The notes under the pieces: model-generated
Told to the model about the DNA's origin: nothing
The model's input: the letters and a program-made list of their open reading frames with translations, nothing else
The model's database searches: none
Shown: piece after piece, positions 51,326 to 60,329 of the stretch
How positions within the stretch are numbered: position 1 is the first letter of the stretch
Layout: the number at the start of each line of letters is the position of its first letter
Position numbers and translations under genes: made by a program
Origin: CAZEPJ01 sp964514105
GTDB taxonomy: Bacteria; Desulfobacterota; Desulfocorpusculales; Desulfocorpusculum
Assembly (NCBI GenBank): GCA_964514105.1
Contig: CAZEPJ010000001.1
Span: forward strand, 1 to 64,000
DNA length: 64,000 nucleotides
Reading direction: 5' to 3'

Positions 51326-53473
51326 ATGAGGGTGAAACTGGTATTCCCGCCGGGATTCCCGTTGGAGCAGCCTTATCCCAGCCTGCCGGCGCTGACGTCG
51401 TTCTTGTTGCAGAGAGGCGTGGAGGTCTCTCAGGCGGATCTGAACGTCGCGTCTTTCGACTTTCTCATGCGCCCTTCGTACCTCACCCGCTGCGCCCGGG
51501 AATTGGAGGGTGTGCTTGGGCGATGCAGGGGGCGGCGCTCTCTCGCCCAAGCGGACTACGGGCACTACTGGGCCATCTGCCGCGCCCTGCTCGCCGCGCC
51601 CGTGGTCATCCCGAACATACGAAAGGCCGTCCGGTTTTTCCGGACCTTGGACGGCTTCTCGGATCTCGACAGCTACATCCTCAACCGCCGCATAGTGGAC
51701 GAGGCGCTGAACCTCGTTTCCGCACCCCATTATCCGGTCTCAGTCCCCCAAATCGGCTTCTCCAAGTACAGTTCCGCCCAGGCCTCAGGCGATATCCTTT
51801 CCGCCATCGCCGATCCCGTCCGGAATCCGTACCTTTCCTTTCTCGAACGCTACGTGGGGGGACAACTGAAGGGTGAAGCCCCCGCGCTTGTCGGGATCTC
51901 CCTGGCGGGCCTGGGCCAAATCATTCCGGGCCTTGCTTTGGCCCGGCTGGTTCGGGAACAGATGCCCGCCACGAAGATCGTCGTGGGAGGATTCATCACC
52001 ACCTTGCTGGCCGAGAAGATGAGGGCGATACCACCGCTGTTTCGGTTGTTCGACTACCTCATCCGATTCGAGGGCGAAACGCCGCTGCTGCGGTTGTGCC
52101 AGCATCTGGAAGGGGAGTGCCCCATCCAGGTGGTCCCCAACCTGCTCTACATGGATAGAGGGGGCGTAGAGGAGACGCGGCTGGGCCCGGTGGAGGACGT
52201 GAATGACCTCCCCACTCCGGTCTATGTGGGATTGCCGCTGGATCGGTATCTCTCCCCCGTCCCGCTGCTGTCATTGGAGCCTGCGCGGGGGTGCTACTGG
52301 CGCAAGTGCACGTTCTGCAACCAGCATGCCGTACACCGGGGCACCTTCCGCGTTCGCGCGCCGGAGAAGACGGTTCTCGATATGAGACGCCTGCAGGAAA
52401 GATACGGGGCGAAATTCTTTTGCATCGTGAGTGAGGGTCTGCCGGCCAAGCAGTTGTCCCTGCTGGGAGAGGCCATCCTCGCGCACGGTTTGAACGTGCA
52501 GTGGTATGCGGGGGCTCGGCTGGAGAAGGGGTTCACGCGCAGGAGACTGGAGGTGATTCGAAAGGCCGGATGCCGCAGGATCCTTTTCGGGCTGGAGTCC
52601 GGCAGTCAGAGGGTTCTGGATTTGATGCGGAAGGGGATCCGCCTGAGGGACGTGCCCAGCATCCTGGGTGCGTGCCGGCGTGCAGGCGTGGATGTCCACC
52701 TGTACCTGATGAGCGGCTTCCCCACGGAGTGCGCAGGGGAGGCCAAGCAAACGGCCGATTTCGTCGTCGAACAGCTGGGGCTGCTGGACCGGGACTGGTT
52801 TACCTTTTCCGTGAGCGTCTTCAGGGCCGCCATCGGTGCACCGATCTTGGAGGATCTGCCGCGGCTGGGCTACCGTCTTGTCTCCAAGGGACCCAAGTAC
52901 GACCTGGAGTTCCTGTTCGAGCACGAGGTGGTCGATGGTCGGCTCCCCCATGGAGGGCGGCAAGAGCGTGAGCAGGCAGCGGAGGAGCTCGCTGCCAACA
53001 TCCGCCGACACCTGCCCAAACCACGCTTTCCGCACGAGATGAGCCACTGCTTGTGCTATCGTGTGCTTCCAGACGCGAGGCCCAGCGCTCTCGCTGCGGG
53101 GCAGGACGGGGCCCCCATGGACATGGACGCGCTGTCGCGCGATGGCTATCGTTTCCGCCTCAGCCCTTGGGTCACGTTACGATCTGTCCAGGTCCCGCAT
53201 GATGCGTCGGGACTGACCGACGCAGGCTCCGCCCGGCTCGTCCGTCAACATGTGGCCTATGAGCTTCGGAGCGACAAATGCTACGGGCTGAGCAGGTCCG
53301 CGGTCGCTTTCTTGGAGCGTTTTCGCCGGCCGAGGAGCCTTGATGCCGTTCTGGGAGAGTGGCGCCGTCGATCCGCCGATGAGAAGAGCCTCAGGGAGGG
53401 CCTTCTGGGATTGGTGAGCAGGGGCCTCGTGGAGATCTCCGCTCCCAAGGACCGGGACGCGGAGCCCAAGTGA
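51326..53473 (+). CDS. B12-binding-type radical SAM protein with PqqD-like C-terminus
   Basis: A 715-residue protein. Residues about 1-290 have a cobalamin-binding-type Rossmann region (LVFPPGFPLEQPYPSLPALT, VGISLAGLGQIIPGLAL, KIVVGGFITTLL). The radical SAM core carries GCYWRKCTFCNQ, a CX4CX2C form, with FFCIVSEGLPAK and ILFGLESGSQRVLDLM later. The last ~70 residues (YELRSDKCYGLSRSAVAFLE, then LLGLVSRGLVEIS) resemble a PqqD-type winged-helix domain as found in peptide-modifying enzymes. It probably catalyses a radical modification or methylation; a peptide substrate is only a suggestion. The ATG at 51326 is used; GTG 51179 is possible. Confidence 0.82.
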   Translation: MRVKLVFPPGFPLEQPYPSLPALTSFLLQRGVEVSQADLNVASFDFLMRPSYLTRCARELEGVLGRCRGRRSLAQADYGHYWAICRALLAAPVVIPNIRKAVRFFRTLDGFSDLDSYILNRRIVDEALNLVSAPHYPVSVPQIGFSKYSSAQASGDILSAIADPVRNPYLSFLERYVGGQLKGEAPALVGISLAGLGQIIPGLALARLVREQMPATKIVVGGFITTLLAEKMRAIPPLFRLFDYLIRFEGETPLLRLCQHLEGECPIQVVPNLLYMDRGGVEETRLGPVEDVNDLPTPVYVGLPLDRYLSPVPLLSLEPARGCYWRKCTFCNQHAVHRGTFRVRAPEKTVLDMRRLQERYGAKFFCIVSEGLPAKQLSLLGEAILAHGLNVQWYAGARLEKGFTRRRLEVIRKAGCRRILFGLESGSQRVLDLMRKGIRLRDVPSILGACRRAGVDVHLYLMSGFPTECAGEAKQTADFVVEQLGLLDRDWFTFSVSVFRAAIGAPILEDLPRLGYRLVSKGPKYDLEFLFEHEVVDGRLPHGGRQEREQAAEELAANIRRHLPKPRFPHEMSHCLCYRVLPDARPSALAAGQDGAPMDMDALSRDGYRFRLSPWVTLRSVQVPHDASGLTDAGSARLVRQHVAYELRSDKCYGLSRSAVAFLERFRRPRSLDAVLGEWRRRSADEKSLREGLLGLVSRGLVEISAPKDRDAEPK

Positions 53474-53686
53474 TTGACGTTTGCCACAGGCGTCCAGGCA
53501 ACCCGGACAATGCCCTCCATTGAAAGCTATGGATTTCCCTCCACGCTCTGTGAAGGAATGGATTCCTGTGTGGGCGATATTCCCGACTCCCCCCCTGGAG
53601 ATGCCAGCGGCGTGTTTCCTGTCCCATGATCTCGCCCATCTCTCCAAAGCCGTCCGGGGGAGGCGGCAGTCTGTGCCGGGGGGGGG

Positions 53687-53806
53687 TCAACCCGACCGCA
53701 TGGCCCACCGGACAGCGATCGCCAGGGCGCCCGCAGCGGTGAGCCCCCCCAGCCACAGCCCGGCAAACCAGACCCACTGCCTCCGGCGATCAGTAGGCCG
53801 TCTCAT
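53687..53806 (-). CDS. Small membrane protein downstream of cydB (DUF2474/CydX-like)
   Basis: A 39-residue peptide, MRRPTDRRRQWVWFAGLWLG then LTAAGALAIAVRW and a short basic end. It has a basic N terminus and one membrane helix, as in DUF2474 and CydX-type accessory peptides of bd oxidases. Its ATG (53806) lies 17 nt inside the end of cydB, in another frame, so it depends on cydB translation. The position, orientation and layout all fit a bd-oxidase subunit. Confidence 0.7.
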   Translation of the reverse strand: MRRPTDRRRQWVWFAGLWLGGLTAAGALAIAVRWAMRSG

Positions 53807-54809
53807 GGGAAGCCTTTCCTCGGAACAGGTAGTAGCAGTAGCCCGTGTAGCCCAGGACCACGGGCAGCAGGATGACCGTTCCCACCAGAAGCAGCGACTG
53901 GGATGGGGCTGCGGCGGCGGCCTGGCGGAAGGTCACCGCAAAGGGGACGGAATAGGGCCACAGGCTGATGCCAAGTCCCAGATACGCCGTCAGGAAAACG
54001 CCGAAGCTCGAGAAAAACGGCCTGATCTCGCGACCTGCCTGCAAATCCCGCCAGATGAGAATGATCAGCACGAGGCTGGCCGTGGGAATGGGTATCAGGT
54101 AGAAGAGATTGGGGAGGGTCCACCACAGGGCGCGGATGGCGGGGTTCGTCAGGGGCATGCTGATGCTGACGATCGCCAGGAACAGGGCGACATAGCCGAG
54201 GGCGTAGGCCGCGCACTTGCGCGCCCATGCCTGGGTGACATCCTCGGTCTTCATGACCAGCCAGGTGGCTCCCAGCAGGGCGTAGCCGAAGACCAGCGCC
54301 GCGCCTGTCATCATGCTGTACGCGTTCAACCAGTCCAAGGAGCCTCCGGCGAAACGTCGACCCTCGACCGCCACCCCCTGCACCACCGCGCCGACGATGG
54401 CCCCCTGCATGAAGGCCGCGGTCAGTGAGCCGAAATGAAATGCGCGGTCCCACAACACCCTGGTTCGATCGGTGGCCTTGAAGCGGAACTCGAAGGCGAC
54501 CCCTCTGAAGATCAGCCCGAGCAGCATGACGATGACCGGGATGTAGAGGGCGGGCATGAGGACGGCATACGCCAGCGGAAACGCGGCGAACAGGCCACCG
54601 CCGCCCAAGACCAGCCACGTCTCGTTTCCGTCCCAGAACGGCGCGATGGAGTTCATCATCCGGTCCCGGCACTGATCCGAGGGAGCGAAGGGGAACAGGA
54701 CGCCCACCCCCAGATCGAATCCGTCCAACAGGACGTAGAGGAACAGCGCCACGATGATGAGGGCGTGCCAGATGAGCGGCAGGTCCACTACGTGTTCCAA
54801 GCTAAACAT
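53790..54809 (-). CDS. cydB: Cytochrome bd-type quinol oxidase subunit II
   Basis: A 339-residue polytopic protein. It begins MFSLEHVVDLPLIWHALIIV and has the family landmark LYVLLDGFDLGVGVLFPF, then SIAPFWDGNETWLVLGGGGL, IFRGVAFEFRFKA and FLTAYLGLGISLWPYSVP. With CydA it forms the terminal oxidase that reduces O2 with quinol. The start at 54809 replaces a longer open frame that lacks support. The overlapping small peptide follows, and cydA lies 95 nt upstream. Confidence 0.95.
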   Translation of the reverse strand: MFSLEHVVDLPLIWHALIIVALFLYVLLDGFDLGVGVLFPFAPSDQCRDRMMNSIAPFWDGNETWLVLGGGGLFAAFPLAYAVLMPALYIPVIVMLLGLIFRGVAFEFRFKATDRTRVLWDRAFHFGSLTAAFMQGAIVGAVVQGVAVEGRRFAGGSLDWLNAYSMMTGAALVFGYALLGATWLVMKTEDVTQAWARKCAAYALGYVALFLAIVSISMPLTNPAIRALWWTLPNLFYLIPIPTASLVLIILIWRDLQAGREIRPFFSSFGVFLTAYLGLGISLWPYSVPFAVTFRQAAAAAPSQSLLLVGTVILLPVVLGYTGYCYYLFRGKASHETAY

Positions 54810-54904
54810 CTCATGCCCCCCATTGGCTTGGCAATCAGTGGCCCCGGGACGCTGGCGCCGGGCCTCGCCTCCGCTCCACCCCCAAAGACGCCAGCCCCCC
54901 GGGA

Positions 54905-56290
54905 TCACTCATGATGGACTTGAGCCGCGATCGCCGGTGCGGCGATTCCATGGTCTCCATAGGTCGGCTGATCCAGGACCGGCCCCTTGCCGATCAACCT
55001 CAGGATGTAGTAACTGCCCGCGCCGAACACGAACACATAGACGAAGACGAATGCCAGAAGGGAGATGGCGATGGGACCCTCCGAGACCGGAGACGTGGCC
55101 TCGGCGGTCCTGAGAACGCCCTGGACGATGTACGGCTGGCGGCCCATCTCCGTCACGATCCAGCCGGCCAGGACGGCCACGAACCCCGCGGGCGTCAGCG
55201 CCATACACCACAAATGAAACCACCGGGCATGGAAGAGCCGCTTTCGCAGGAACAGGATCACTGCCATGGCTCCGGAGGCGATCATCAACAGGCCCGTTCC
55301 CACCATGATGCGGAAGGACCAGAACACCCAGGCGACCGGGGGGCGCTCGTCTCTCGGCCATTGCTTCAGACCCTTGACCTCGCCATCCGGGTCGTGGGTG
55401 AGGATCAGGCTGGAGAGCTTGGGGATCTCGATGGCGTAACGGGTGATCTCCTGGTCTTCATCGGGCCAGCCGAAAAGCACCAGCGGCGCGCCGTTTCGCG
55501 TCTGCCAGAGTCCCTCCATGGCCGACACCTTGGCGGGCTGGTGTTCCAGCGTGTTCAGGCCGTGCAGGTCGCCCAGAATCAGCTGGAGGGGCGCCACGAA
55601 TACGGCCATGATCATGGCCATTCCGAACATCACCCGGGCGTGCGGGACATGCCGCTTCCGCCACAGATAGAACGCACCGATTCCCCCCACGACAAAGGCC
55701 GTGGTGAGGTAGGCCGCCGTCACCATGTGGCTGAATCTGTACGGGAAGGACGGGTTGAAGATCACCTGCAACCAGTCGGTCGGGTAAAGCAGGCCGTCGG
55801 GGCCGGGGCGAAATCCCTGAGGGGTCTGCATCCAGCTGTTGGCCGAAAGGATCCAAAACGCCGATACCAGCGTGCCGGCGGCCACGATGACGGTGGCGGC
55901 GAAGTGCATCCCGGGGCTCACGCGATTCCAGCCGAACAACATGACGCCTAGAAAGGATGCCTCCAGAAAGAAGGCCGTGAGGACCTCGTACCCCAGCAGG
56001 GGACCGAGTACGTTTCCGGCCATGTCAGCGAAGAGCGACCAGTTGGTTCCGAACTGGAAGGAGAGCACGACCCCCGAGACCACCCCCATCCCGAAGGTCA
56101 CCGCGAAGATCTTGACCCACATCCGGTAGATATCCGCATAGAGGGTGTTGCTGGTTCTCAACCAGCGCCATTCCAGCACGGCAAGCCAGCTTGCCAACCC
56201 GATGGTGAATGCGGGGAATACGATGTGGAATGAAACGGTGAACGCGAACTGGATGCGCGCCAGGGTGAGGGCACTGAATGATTCCCACAT
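54905..56290 (-). CDS. cydA: Cytochrome bd-type quinol oxidase subunit I
   Basis: A 461-residue subunit. GAGGTG lies 5 nt before ATG 56290. The N terminus MWESFSALTLARIQFAFTVS precedes the heme-ligand His of SFHIVFPAFTIG; GTNWSLFADMAGNVLGPLLG, FLEASFLGVMLFGWNRV and AGWIVTEMGRQPYIVQG follow. The quinol-binding Q loop is short, and with the DUF2474-like peptide this fits the CioAB (cyanide-insensitive) branch. It would serve O2 scavenging or protection in a mainly anaerobic organism; that is inference. Confidence 0.95.
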   Translation of the reverse strand: MWESFSALTLARIQFAFTVSFHIVFPAFTIGLASWLAVLEWRWLRTSNTLYADIYRMWVKIFAVTFGMGVVSGVVLSFQFGTNWSLFADMAGNVLGPLLGYEVLTAFFLEASFLGVMLFGWNRVSPGMHFAATVIVAAGTLVSAFWILSANSWMQTPQGFRPGPDGLLYPTDWLQVIFNPSFPYRFSHMVTAAYLTTAFVVGGIGAFYLWRKRHVPHARVMFGMAMIMAVFVAPLQLILGDLHGLNTLEHQPAKVSAMEGLWQTRNGAPLVLFGWPDEDQEITRYAIEIPKLSSLILTHDPDGEVKGLKQWPRDERPPVAWVFWSFRIMVGTGLLMIASGAMAVILFLRKRLFHARWFHLWCMALTPAGFVAVLAGWIVTEMGRQPYIVQGVLRTAEATSPVSEGPIAISLLAFVFVYVFVFGAGSYYILRLIGKGPVLDQPTYGDHGIAAPAIAAQVHHE

Positions 56291-56465
56291 GGATTCACCT
56301 CGGGGGAGGAGCCTGTGCCGGCCCGGCCCTGTTGCCACCCCGCTGGTTCCGCATCGCCTCGAGCGAGGCCAGGTTCGCACAGGTGTCAGGCCGGCCCGCG
56401 CTGCCCCAGCCGGCCACCGCGCTTGCTCGTCGTCGGTGCGCCGCCGCCTTGGGTCCCGCCAATCC

Positions 56466-57563
56466 CTAGGCCAGGGACTCCAAGAAGGACTGAATCCGCA
56501 CGTTGAGCTGCTCCATGGAGCTAGGGTTGTCCTCGGCCTCCAGCTTGAGATGGCGCACGCCCCAGGCATCGAAGCGCTCCTTGAGGATGGCGTACTCCAT
56601 GGCGAAGGCATCGCAGTATAGCTGGATCAGATAGATCAACCCAGCGGCGCCACTTCGCGCCATGGCCTCCCGGATCCCCACGGCGCGCTCCTCGAACGCG
56701 TACATTCCGGGCGCCGGTACCCGCCGCAGATAGCCCCGGGCCAGGGCCCGGAAGGGGTCCCCGTCCGTATCGATGGGCGTCGAGCCATACCTCGCGTTGT
56801 GGGCGAAGTCGTCTGCCACCACCGAGGCCCCGTACTTCTCGGCCGTGCGGATCACGTCCAGGGCCATGTGGAGGTGGATGGCGCTCAGCATGAGCCGTGG
56901 GGATTCGTTCCTGGAGGGGAGGGGCTGCGCGGCATCCAGCAAGCGCCGCATGGCCGCGTTGTGCGCCTCCACGGGCATGACCAGGGCGGCCCCGAATGCG
57001 TAGAGTGCCTCCTGAGCCGAGATCCGACCGGCGGCCCGAGCTTCGGCCAGTTGGCGGAAACAGGCCCGATTGTCGTTGTACAAGGCGATGGACGCCCGCA
57101 GGCCCTCTTCCGTGACGGAGTTTCCCGAGAGCCGCGACAGGGCTCCGGCCAGGCGCCGCATCTCCTCGGTGAAATAGCCCAGGGCCGCATCGCCAGCCGT
57201 GGTGGGTGTCCTCACCAGCCAGAGATGGGGGAAGAGCTTGCGGTGGGCCCAGATGTCGAAGACGTGGCGGTTGGTGTCGCACACCGTGGCCACCATTACC
57301 CCATCCACGTAGTCGTACACCCCGCTGTACAACTGCCCGGCCAGGTTCTTGCTCATGCCGCACAGGTAAGGCAGGAGCTGGGAGCGCTCGTCGTATGCGG
57401 GGTTGCGTTCCTCCACCAACTGGACGGGAAGCATCCCGGCCGCATGAATCAACTCCTTGGGGACCAGCCCGTAGAAGCAGGCGACGACCTTGCGCCCCCC
57501 TTCATGGATCTCCCGGCACCGCTGGTGCCTGTCCAGGAACCATTCCTTGAACTGGGATGTCAC
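56466..57563 (-). CDS. 2-hydroxyacyl-CoA dehydratase/benzoyl-CoA reductase-type subunit
   Basis: A 365-residue HgdA/B-type subunit. GTG 57563 has GGAGG 6 nt upstream and overlaps the stop of the preceding gene (GTGA). Motifs are VVACFYGLVPKELIHAAGML, LPYLCGMSKN with Cys68, VATVCDTNRHVFD with a second Cys, and LIYLIQLYCDAFAMEY with a third, the set expected for a [4Fe-4S] cluster. It pairs with the subunit at 57560-58819. The substrate, a 2-hydroxyacyl-CoA or an aromatic acyl-CoA, cannot be read. Activation probably needs the ATPases at 49591-51182. Confidence 0.9.
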   Translation of the reverse strand: MTSQFKEWFLDRHQRCREIHEGGRKVVACFYGLVPKELIHAAGMLPVQLVEERNPAYDERSQLLPYLCGMSKNLAGQLYSGVYDYVDGVMVATVCDTNRHVFDIWAHRKLFPHLWLVRTPTTAGDAALGYFTEEMRRLAGALSRLSGNSVTEEGLRASIALYNDNRACFRQLAEARAAGRISAQEALYAFGAALVMPVEAHNAAMRRLLDAAQPLPSRNESPRLMLSAIHLHMALDVIRTAEKYGASVVADDFAHNARYGSTPIDTDGDPFRALARGYLRRVPAPGMYAFEERAVGIREAMARSGAAGLIYLIQLYCDAFAMEYAILKERFDAWGVRHLKLEAEDNPSSMEQLNVRIQSFLESLA

Positions 57564-58819
57564 GGACGGCCTCCTTCCTGCTTCCTGCGCCGCTCCAGGA
57601 TCTCCACAAAACCGTCGATCTTGTTCTTGGCGTCCTGCATGTTGAATCCCTCGGCATCGGCCTGATCTCCCTCGAAGATGAGCACCGGCAGGCCGTGCTT
57701 CTCCCGGATCATCTGGACCACCTCGTCCTGCCCGATGGACTGGGGACGGCAGCTCCGGTTGGAAAACATGACCAGGCCATCCACCTCGTACTCCCCAATG
57801 GCGCGGTCGAAGTACTCGAATCGTCGCGCAATGGGCATGTTGGTCAGGACGTTGGTGTACTTCTCGGCCAGGGTCTGGAACGGCCTTTCGGGATCGAGCC
57901 TGCCCGACCGGGTCTTGTTCCCCCAGCTCAGGGCCGTGTAAGGTTCCCAGACGAAGTTGGCCCCTTTCTCCTCGAAGTACGTGATCACCTGGAGGTGGTG
58001 CCAAATGGGGATCCCGTTCCAGATGAGGCGGAAGCGCTCCCCGCCCTGGGCCGGAGTCTTGCCCTGCTGCGCCTCCTCCTCGTACCGCCGCCGCAGGGCC
58101 TGATAGAAGTCCGCACAGTCCTTCTCCCCCAGTGCGGTCACCAGGGGGAGGATCTCCCCGGCGAAGTTCCGGAAGCTCACGGGCGAGGGCCTTCGCTTGC
58201 GCAGCTCCAGGATCGCCTTCCAGTGAACTCCCGCGAGGTCCGACTGGCGCACCGCCTCCCGGAGTCTCTCCAGGTCAAAAACACGGTTGGTGTGCCTTTC
58301 GATGAAACGGACCATCTCGTGGATCTGTGTCTCGTAGTAGGCCACGTAGCCGGGATCCCATGGATCATCGGTGGCGGGCATGTCCACGAAGAAGGTGGGT
58401 TTCTTGAAGCGGTCTTCCAGATAGGCCCACCAGGTGACGTGGAGGCAGCAGATGCTCACGTCGGTCATGAAGAGATCGGGCTCGGGTATGGGGCCGAAGG
58501 CCGACTTGTTGGTCCAGGCGATGCCCAGCCCGCAGCGGGTGTACGAACAGACGGAATTGGAGAAACCGCGGTCCCGGGCGGCGTCGAAGAACTCGTCGGC
58601 CTTGCGGATCCCCGCGGCCACCGCGGCCAGGCTCTCGGGAAACACCGGGTACACGTCCATGGCATAGAGGACCTCGATGGGCACCGCCGCACTGGCCACA
58701 CAGATGGGCTGCCCAGCCTCGTGGGCGGCGAGCATCCTGCGATAGGACGCCCCGGCGCTGAGCTTCTTCAGCATGGTCCTCAGGTCGACCGGTTCCCCAA
58801 CGCTTTCCGCTTGATTCAT
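57560..58819 (-). CDS. 2-hydroxyacyl-CoA dehydratase/benzoyl-CoA reductase-type subunit
   Basis: A 419-residue subunit of the HgdB/BcrB-BadE superfamily. ATG 58819 follows GGAGGG. It shows QPICVASAAVPIEVLYAMDV, NSVCSYTRCGLGIAW, FMTDVSICCLHVTWW and VMFSNRSCRPQSIGQDEV, cysteine positions typical of the cluster-binding subunit, and ends with the IDGFVEILE helix. It precedes and overlaps its partner gene by 4 nt (57560-57563). Together they form the likely heterodimeric catalytic component. Confidence 0.92.
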   Translation of the reverse strand: MNQAESVGEPVDLRTMLKKLSAGASYRRMLAAHEAGQPICVASAAVPIEVLYAMDVYPVFPESLAAVAAGIRKADEFFDAARDRGFSNSVCSYTRCGLGIAWTNKSAFGPIPEPDLFMTDVSICCLHVTWWAYLEDRFKKPTFFVDMPATDDPWDPGYVAYYETQIHEMVRFIERHTNRVFDLERLREAVRQSDLAGVHWKAILELRKRRPSPVSFRNFAGEILPLVTALGEKDCADFYQALRRRYEEEAQQGKTPAQGGERFRLIWNGIPIWHHLQVITYFEEKGANFVWEPYTALSWGNKTRSGRLDPERPFQTLAEKYTNVLTNMPIARRFEYFDRAIGEYEVDGLVMFSNRSCRPQSIGQDEVVQMIREKHGLPVLIFEGDQADAEGFNMQDAKNKIDGFVEILERRRKQEGGRP

Positions 58820-58960
58820 GGACTGCCCTCCTCGGCTATCGCCGCCCGAGACGCGGCCACTCCCCGGATCCTCCAACGGGCCTGGCGGATGACGACGCTC
58901 CCTTTCCGATGAAAGAACAGCCTACACGATCCCCGACCCGAAGGCAATTCCCCGTTCGCC

Positions 58961-60229
58961 ATGCCGTTGACAGCGACCCCGGAATTGTGGAAAGCTCTCT
59001 GTGCCGGTTCCAACGATGGGGTCAGAAGGGTTCGGCCATCCGTGTACCTCACCTCCTTCATCCACCGAGAGACCCTGTTCGAGATCACCCAGCGGTGGCT
59101 TTGCGGCCGCTTGGAACCGGACGACGCCCGACGGATCACGGAGATCCTCATCTGCGATGGTTTCGTCCTGGGCGAGGTCCTGGGGGACGTGGCCAAATCC
59201 CTGCTGGGCATGGTCCATCAAGGGAGCCTCCACGCCCGGAACATCCGGCTCAAGGGGGAGATGCGGGATGCCATCTGCCAAACCGGCTGCGGGGGCGTCC
59301 CCCGGGTCTCTCAACTGATCCGGCGCTATCGGGAGAAGCCCGACTTCTTTTACCGGGAGGCCCCCATCAACGGGGTCATGTACCTCAACCATGGCCAGCG
59401 GCTTGTGGGTCTGCACCGTGTGAAGAGGCCCCGCAGAATCGCCGAGAAGGCCAACCGGTATCTTGCCAACTGGATCTTCGGGATGGTCCAGGACAGGGCC
59501 CGAGGGCTGGCCACGGCCCGGGCCCGGGCATTTGGGATCCCCGTGGAGGACCTGCTGACCTCCGCGGAGGACATGGCACGGGAATTCATTCAGGCCGAGG
59601 AGGCCATCACGGAGGGCTTCCGCCAGGGGGCCATCGGGCTCGATCGCACGGCCCTGACCATTCATGACGTGGGAGGGGTGAAGGTGGTGGCCGAACCGGA
59701 GGGGCTCCATGCCTTGGAGGAACGACTGTCGGCGCATCCCATCTATGGGGTGCGGGGGCGGGAGAGCCACCGCGGCGACTACCAGGCCACGAGCCTGATC
59801 CTGGAGGTCCCGTGGGACCGGCAGTCCGTGTGCCGGAAGTTCACGGCGTGCCGATGCTGGGAGCGCTATCGAAACCGGGGGATCCCTGATGAGGATCTGG
59901 ATCGGGGCCTGGAGCCCTTGCTGGGAGACGCAGCGCCCACGGTGAACATCGAGGTGATCCTGTCCACCTTTGCGGATATGGTGGAGTCGGAGCTGGGGAA
60001 CAGCATCCATGAGGAGCGGATCCTCTCCCAGAGGGACACCCGGGTGTACCGCGGTTACATCCCCACCAACGTGGAGTTCCTGGTCGAGTACCTCTTCGCG
60101 GTGGGATTCAGCCCGACGGCGCAGGTGGACGAACTTCCCATCAAGCTGTGGGGCCGATACCTGCCGGACACGGTCATCTCGCAGATCCGACACCTCCATG
60201 GGGTGCCCGAATCGGAGATTCTCTGCTGA
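58961..60229 (+). CDS. Conserved protein of unknown function
   Basis: A 422-residue soluble protein, well coded throughout. Distinct stretches include FIHRETLFEITQRWLCGRLE, VRRPRRIAEKA-like VKRPRRIAEKANRYLAN, HPIYGVRGRESHRGDYQATS and IEVILSTFADMVESELGN. It has no signal peptide, membrane helix or motif I can name. It is divergent from the dehydratase subunits (141 nt) and followed by another unknown gene. A role linked to the CoA-dehydratase locus is possible only by position. Confidence 0.75.
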   Translation: MPLTATPELWKALCAGSNDGVRRVRPSVYLTSFIHRETLFEITQRWLCGRLEPDDARRITEILICDGFVLGEVLGDVAKSLLGMVHQGSLHARNIRLKGEMRDAICQTGCGGVPRVSQLIRRYREKPDFFYREAPINGVMYLNHGQRLVGLHRVKRPRRIAEKANRYLANWIFGMVQDRARGLATARARAFGIPVEDLLTSAEDMAREFIQAEEAITEGFRQGAIGLDRTALTIHDVGGVKVVAEPEGLHALEERLSAHPIYGVRGRESHRGDYQATSLILEVPWDRQSVCRKFTACRCWERYRNRGIPDEDLDRGLEPLLGDAAPTVNIEVILSTFADMVESELGNSIHEERILSQRDTRVYRGYIPTNVEFLVEYLFAVGFSPTAQVDELPIKLWGRYLPDTVISQIRHLHGVPESEILC

Positions 60230-60329
60230 CCGCAGCGGCGGGTGGCAGCCCGGAGCCCGGGTCGCTCCGATTGAGATGGGCGCGGATCGGGGCTATCCTC
60301 TTGAAATGGGTGGGACCGGGAGGAGACCT

